Assembly: GCA_007124575.1 (NCBI GenBank)
Contig: SLEW01000315.1
Coordinates: forward strand, 1 to 6,808
Reading direction: 5' to 3'
DNA from: Bacteroidales bacterium
Lineage (GTDB): Bacteria > Bacteroidota > Bacteroidia > Bacteroidales > UBA7960
DNA length: 6,808 nt
Shown piece after piece: positions 5,023-6,808 of this stretch; positions within the stretch are counted from its first letter, which is position 1, and each line of letters begins with the position of its first letter. The notes under the pieces are model-generated. The model was not told the DNA's origin. It made no database searches and worked only from the letters and a program-made list of their open reading frames with translations. The translations under genes were made by a program, and so were the position numbers.

Positions 5023-6808
5023 TTAAATTTCCTTATTGGGTTTTTCGAGGCCATAGCCGGAGGTCTTATCCTCCCGTTTCAGCAGGAAGGCAAAGACAAA
5101 GCCAACAAAGCCGAGCAGGGAGAACACCAGCATGGCATTGGTATAATCCAGGGGTTTTATCACTTCGAGTTCATAGTCTCCCTCTCTCAGGCCAAAATAG
5201 TTGGCGTCGGCGTATGCCAGCCGCCCGTAGCCCATCAGGATCTCAAAACTGCCATCATCCTCCAGGTAAAAGCGAACCCTCTCCTGCCAGACCATATGTT
5301 CCCTGCCATCTTGCATATCTGCATCCGCTAAGGTTGCATCTGCATCATAAAGTGTCAGCGTGCCGCGGAGTGTGCCTCCGAAAAGGGTCTGATGACGAGG
5401 ATCCACATCATTTCTGAAATATCCTTGCGGGTCTGCAGAAAAATCACCATCAAACAGGAGGATTTCCTCAGATCTTCTGGTCACTATGATCTCTGCCCGA
5501 TAATAAGGCCCTTCTACCAGATGGTTAAAGTCAGCCATGGAGATTACATCACCCTGGCCGATGCGCAGCTCAAACTCACCTTGCTCGTTAGTTTTTTGGT
5601 GATGCAGCTCGCGCCAGACCACGTCGCCGCTGATGCTGTCTTTAAACACGGATGCATTGACATGGATGTCCATATCTGTGATGGGTGTTTCCTTTCTGTC
5701 CAGGTAGGTGCCGGTATAGCGCATGTCTGCTTGCTGGACTTGTGTAAAATCCTGGCTGTCCACCTCGGTCCGGTAAAATGGGTTTGATGCGTCGATGACC
5801 AGGCCGATGACGATGGGGAAGATCCAAAGTCCGATATTCTGCACCGAGAACATAAAGCCATAGGCGGTTCCCAGCTTGCTCTGCCTCACTATCTTGGTCA
5901 CGGCGGGCCACATGGCAGCAGGTACCAGCGAGAATGCAATTCCAAGGAGTACAATGGGAACCCTCGGCTCAATATATGTTTTGGCAAACATCAGGTGGGC
6001 AATGATAAGCAAGGCGGAGCCCAGGTACATAAGGGTGGCGCTCTTGCCCTTGTTATCTGTTATCCATCCAAACAGCGGTGTCAGAAGGATGGTTCCGTAC
6101 ATAAGGTACGAGGTGACATCTCCCGCCAGCGCCCGGGGCATGGCGAACTTGTTCATCAGCAGGTCGGGCGCAAATTTCAGGAAGGGGAATACAGCCGAAT
6201 AAAATGTGACACAAAGCATGGTGATATATATCACCGAACGGTTAGTAACCAGGTCTTTCAGATCTTTCCATTTAAACTCGTCTTCAGGGTCTTTCAGGTC
6301 GATGTCTACCTCGCGGTCGACCTTGTAGTCCATCACCATGTATATCATGAATGCCAGAAGGCCTGCCCACAGGATGATGACGCCAACCCAGATGGCCGTT
6401 GTCCACTCAGGATAGATCAGCCTGGGCGACATCGTAAAGGCCAGGGCCGCTCCCAGCCGGCCTACAGCCAGGTTCAGACCCAGTGCCAGCGCAAGTTCTT
6501 TGCCTTTAAACCATTTGACGATGACCTTGGAAAGCACCACAATGCTGGTTTCAGCACCCAACCCAAAAATGAAGAAGCCCAGCGACATCATCTTCAAAGC
6601 CGGAGAATATGAAGTCAGGAAAGAGTCCATGAACCGGTATCCAAAACCACCATCAAGGAACATGTCCGAAGCCCCGTAGGCTGTAATGCTGCCTCCGAGG
6701 GCCATCAGGAAGATAAAGGAAAAGCCGGTGATCCTTATGCCAATGCGGTCAAGAATAATACCCCCCAGCACAGCCATGGCCAGAAAAACGTTTGGTATGG
6801 AATAGGCA
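5023..6808 (-). CDS. MFS transporter with large periplasmic insertion before the last helix, N-terminus beyond window
   Basis: This is a major facilitator superfamily secondary transporter of the inner membrane. The 594 codons present run off the right edge; helix 1 is missing, and the Met at 6777 is internal because the frame continues upstream as AYSIPNVFLA. Counting from the first complete codon (6807), I see helix 2 followed by motif A (GGIILDRIGIR, 15-25), helices 3-6 (about 26-160), a charged cytoplasmic loop (161-190), helices 7-10 (191-306, with a second motif-A-like GWITDNKGK at 247-255) and helix 11 ending GLVIDASNPFY (335-345). About 200 soluble residues follow (345-551), then helix 12 (YTNAMLVFSLLGFVGFVFAFLL, 555-576) and a cytoplasmic tail KREDKTSGYGLEKPN. 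The NIG, VPAAMWP and KRED..GYGLE segments recall the MFSD1-like/NarK-annotated group common in Bacteroidota, whose members usually have about 450 aa. The substrate cannot be told. It lies just upstream of hldD on the same strand. Confidence 0.9.
   Translation of the reverse strand, partial: AYSIPNVFLAMAVLGGIILDRIGIRITGFSFIFLMALGGSITAYGASDMFLDGGFGYRFMDSFLTSYSPALKMMSLGFFIFGLGAETSIVVLSKVIVKWFKGKELALALGLNLAVGRLGAALAFTMSPRLIYPEWTTAIWVGVIILWAGLLAFMIYMVMDYKVDREVDIDLKDPEDEFKWKDLKDLVTNRSVIYITMLCVTFYSAVFPFLKFAPDLLMNKFAMPRALAGDVTSYLMYGTILLTPLFGWITDNKGKSATLMYLGSALLIIAHLMFAKTYIEPRVPIVLLGIAFSLVPAAMWPAVTKIVRQSKLGTAYGFMFSVQNIGLWIFPIVIGLVIDASNPFYRTEVDSQDFTQVQQADMRYTGTYLDRKETPITDMDIHVNASVFKDSISGDVVWRELHHQKTNEQGEFELRIGQGDVISMADFNHLVEGPYYRAEIIVTRRSEEILLFDGDFSADPQGYFRNDVDPRHQTLFGGTLRGTLTLYDADATLADADMQDGREHMVWQERVRFYLEDDGSFEILMGYGRLAYADANYFGLREGDYELEVIKPLDYTNAMLVFSLLGFVGFVFAFLLKREDKTSGYGLEKPNKEI
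5155..5778 (-). other. Periplasmic insert of the MFS transporter, made of two tandem related beta-rich domains
   Basis: This stretch encodes about 205 hydrophilic residues between helices 11 and 12 of the transporter; with the usual MFS topology it faces the periplasm. It holds two segments that align to each other at an offset of about 109 residues: roughly 362-444 and 475-552, counted from the first complete codon. Shared positions include V397/V506, W398/W507, E400/E509, G410/G519, F412/F521, E413/E522, G417/G526, G419/G528, A425-D426/A533-D534, N428/N536, E432-G433/E542-G543 and Y435/Y545. The alternating hydrophobic pattern and the G-x-F-E turn suggest beta-sandwich domains, perhaps like the carboxypeptidase-regulatory or transthyretin fold; the fold is inference. 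There is no stop or frameshift, so it belongs to the transporter and is not a second gene. Confidence 0.75.

Noticed and set aside
5995..6612. 205-aa plus-strand open frame opposite the MFS transporter
   Set aside because: It is antisense to transporter helices; its His/Gln/Val-rich composition is what the complement of membrane-helix codons gives.

Overview
The window looks like a chromosomal segment of a Bacteroidota bacterium, probably an anaerobic Bacteroidales-type lineage. The evidence is a two-subunit indolepyruvate:ferredoxin oxidoreductase, a full-length-type glycine dehydrogenase, starts without recognisable Shine-Dalgarno sequences but with A/T-rich leaders, and a perfect Bacteroidota-style -7 box (TAnnTTTG) upstream of iorA. 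The lineage is inferred from these traits and not from any database match. There are six protein genes, two of them cut by the window ends. No RNA gene, insertion sequence or CRISPR array was seen, and no gene-free stretch exceeds 300 bases.

Layout, left to right. 1-629 (minus): N-terminal third of gcvP, the glycine-cleavage P-protein, running off the left edge. 754-1335 (minus): iorB. 1336-1561: a 226-bp gap holding a degenerate GCAGAGG-type repeat. 1562-3181 (minus): iorA, which ends where the C-terminal ferredoxin domain would normally begin. 3182-3386: divergent promoter region. 3387-4010 (plus): acpH-like ACP phosphodiesterase, the only plus-strand gene. 4037-5008 (minus): hldD/rfaD, ADP-glyceromanno-heptose 6-epimerase. 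5023-6808 (minus): a major facilitator superfamily (MFS) transporter whose N-terminus lies beyond the right edge.

Two minus-strand transcription units are likely. One is MFS transporter to hldD (14-bp gap). The other is iorA to iorB, possibly reading on into gcvP. The Ior enzyme links aryl-pyruvates (from aromatic amino acids) to aryl-acetyl-CoA and reduced ferredoxin, reversibly in many anaerobes. GcvP links glycine to one-carbon metabolism, HldD makes the heptose precursor of LPS inner core, and AcpH removes phosphopantetheine from acyl carrier protein.

The most unusual item is the MFS transporter. Between its last two membrane helices it carries about 200 extra residues, predicted to face the periplasm. 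Within that insert two segments align to each other at a 109-residue offset (shared VW.E, G.FE...G.G, AD.N and EG.Y motifs), so it appears to be a tandem pair of beta-rich domains built into a transporter loop.
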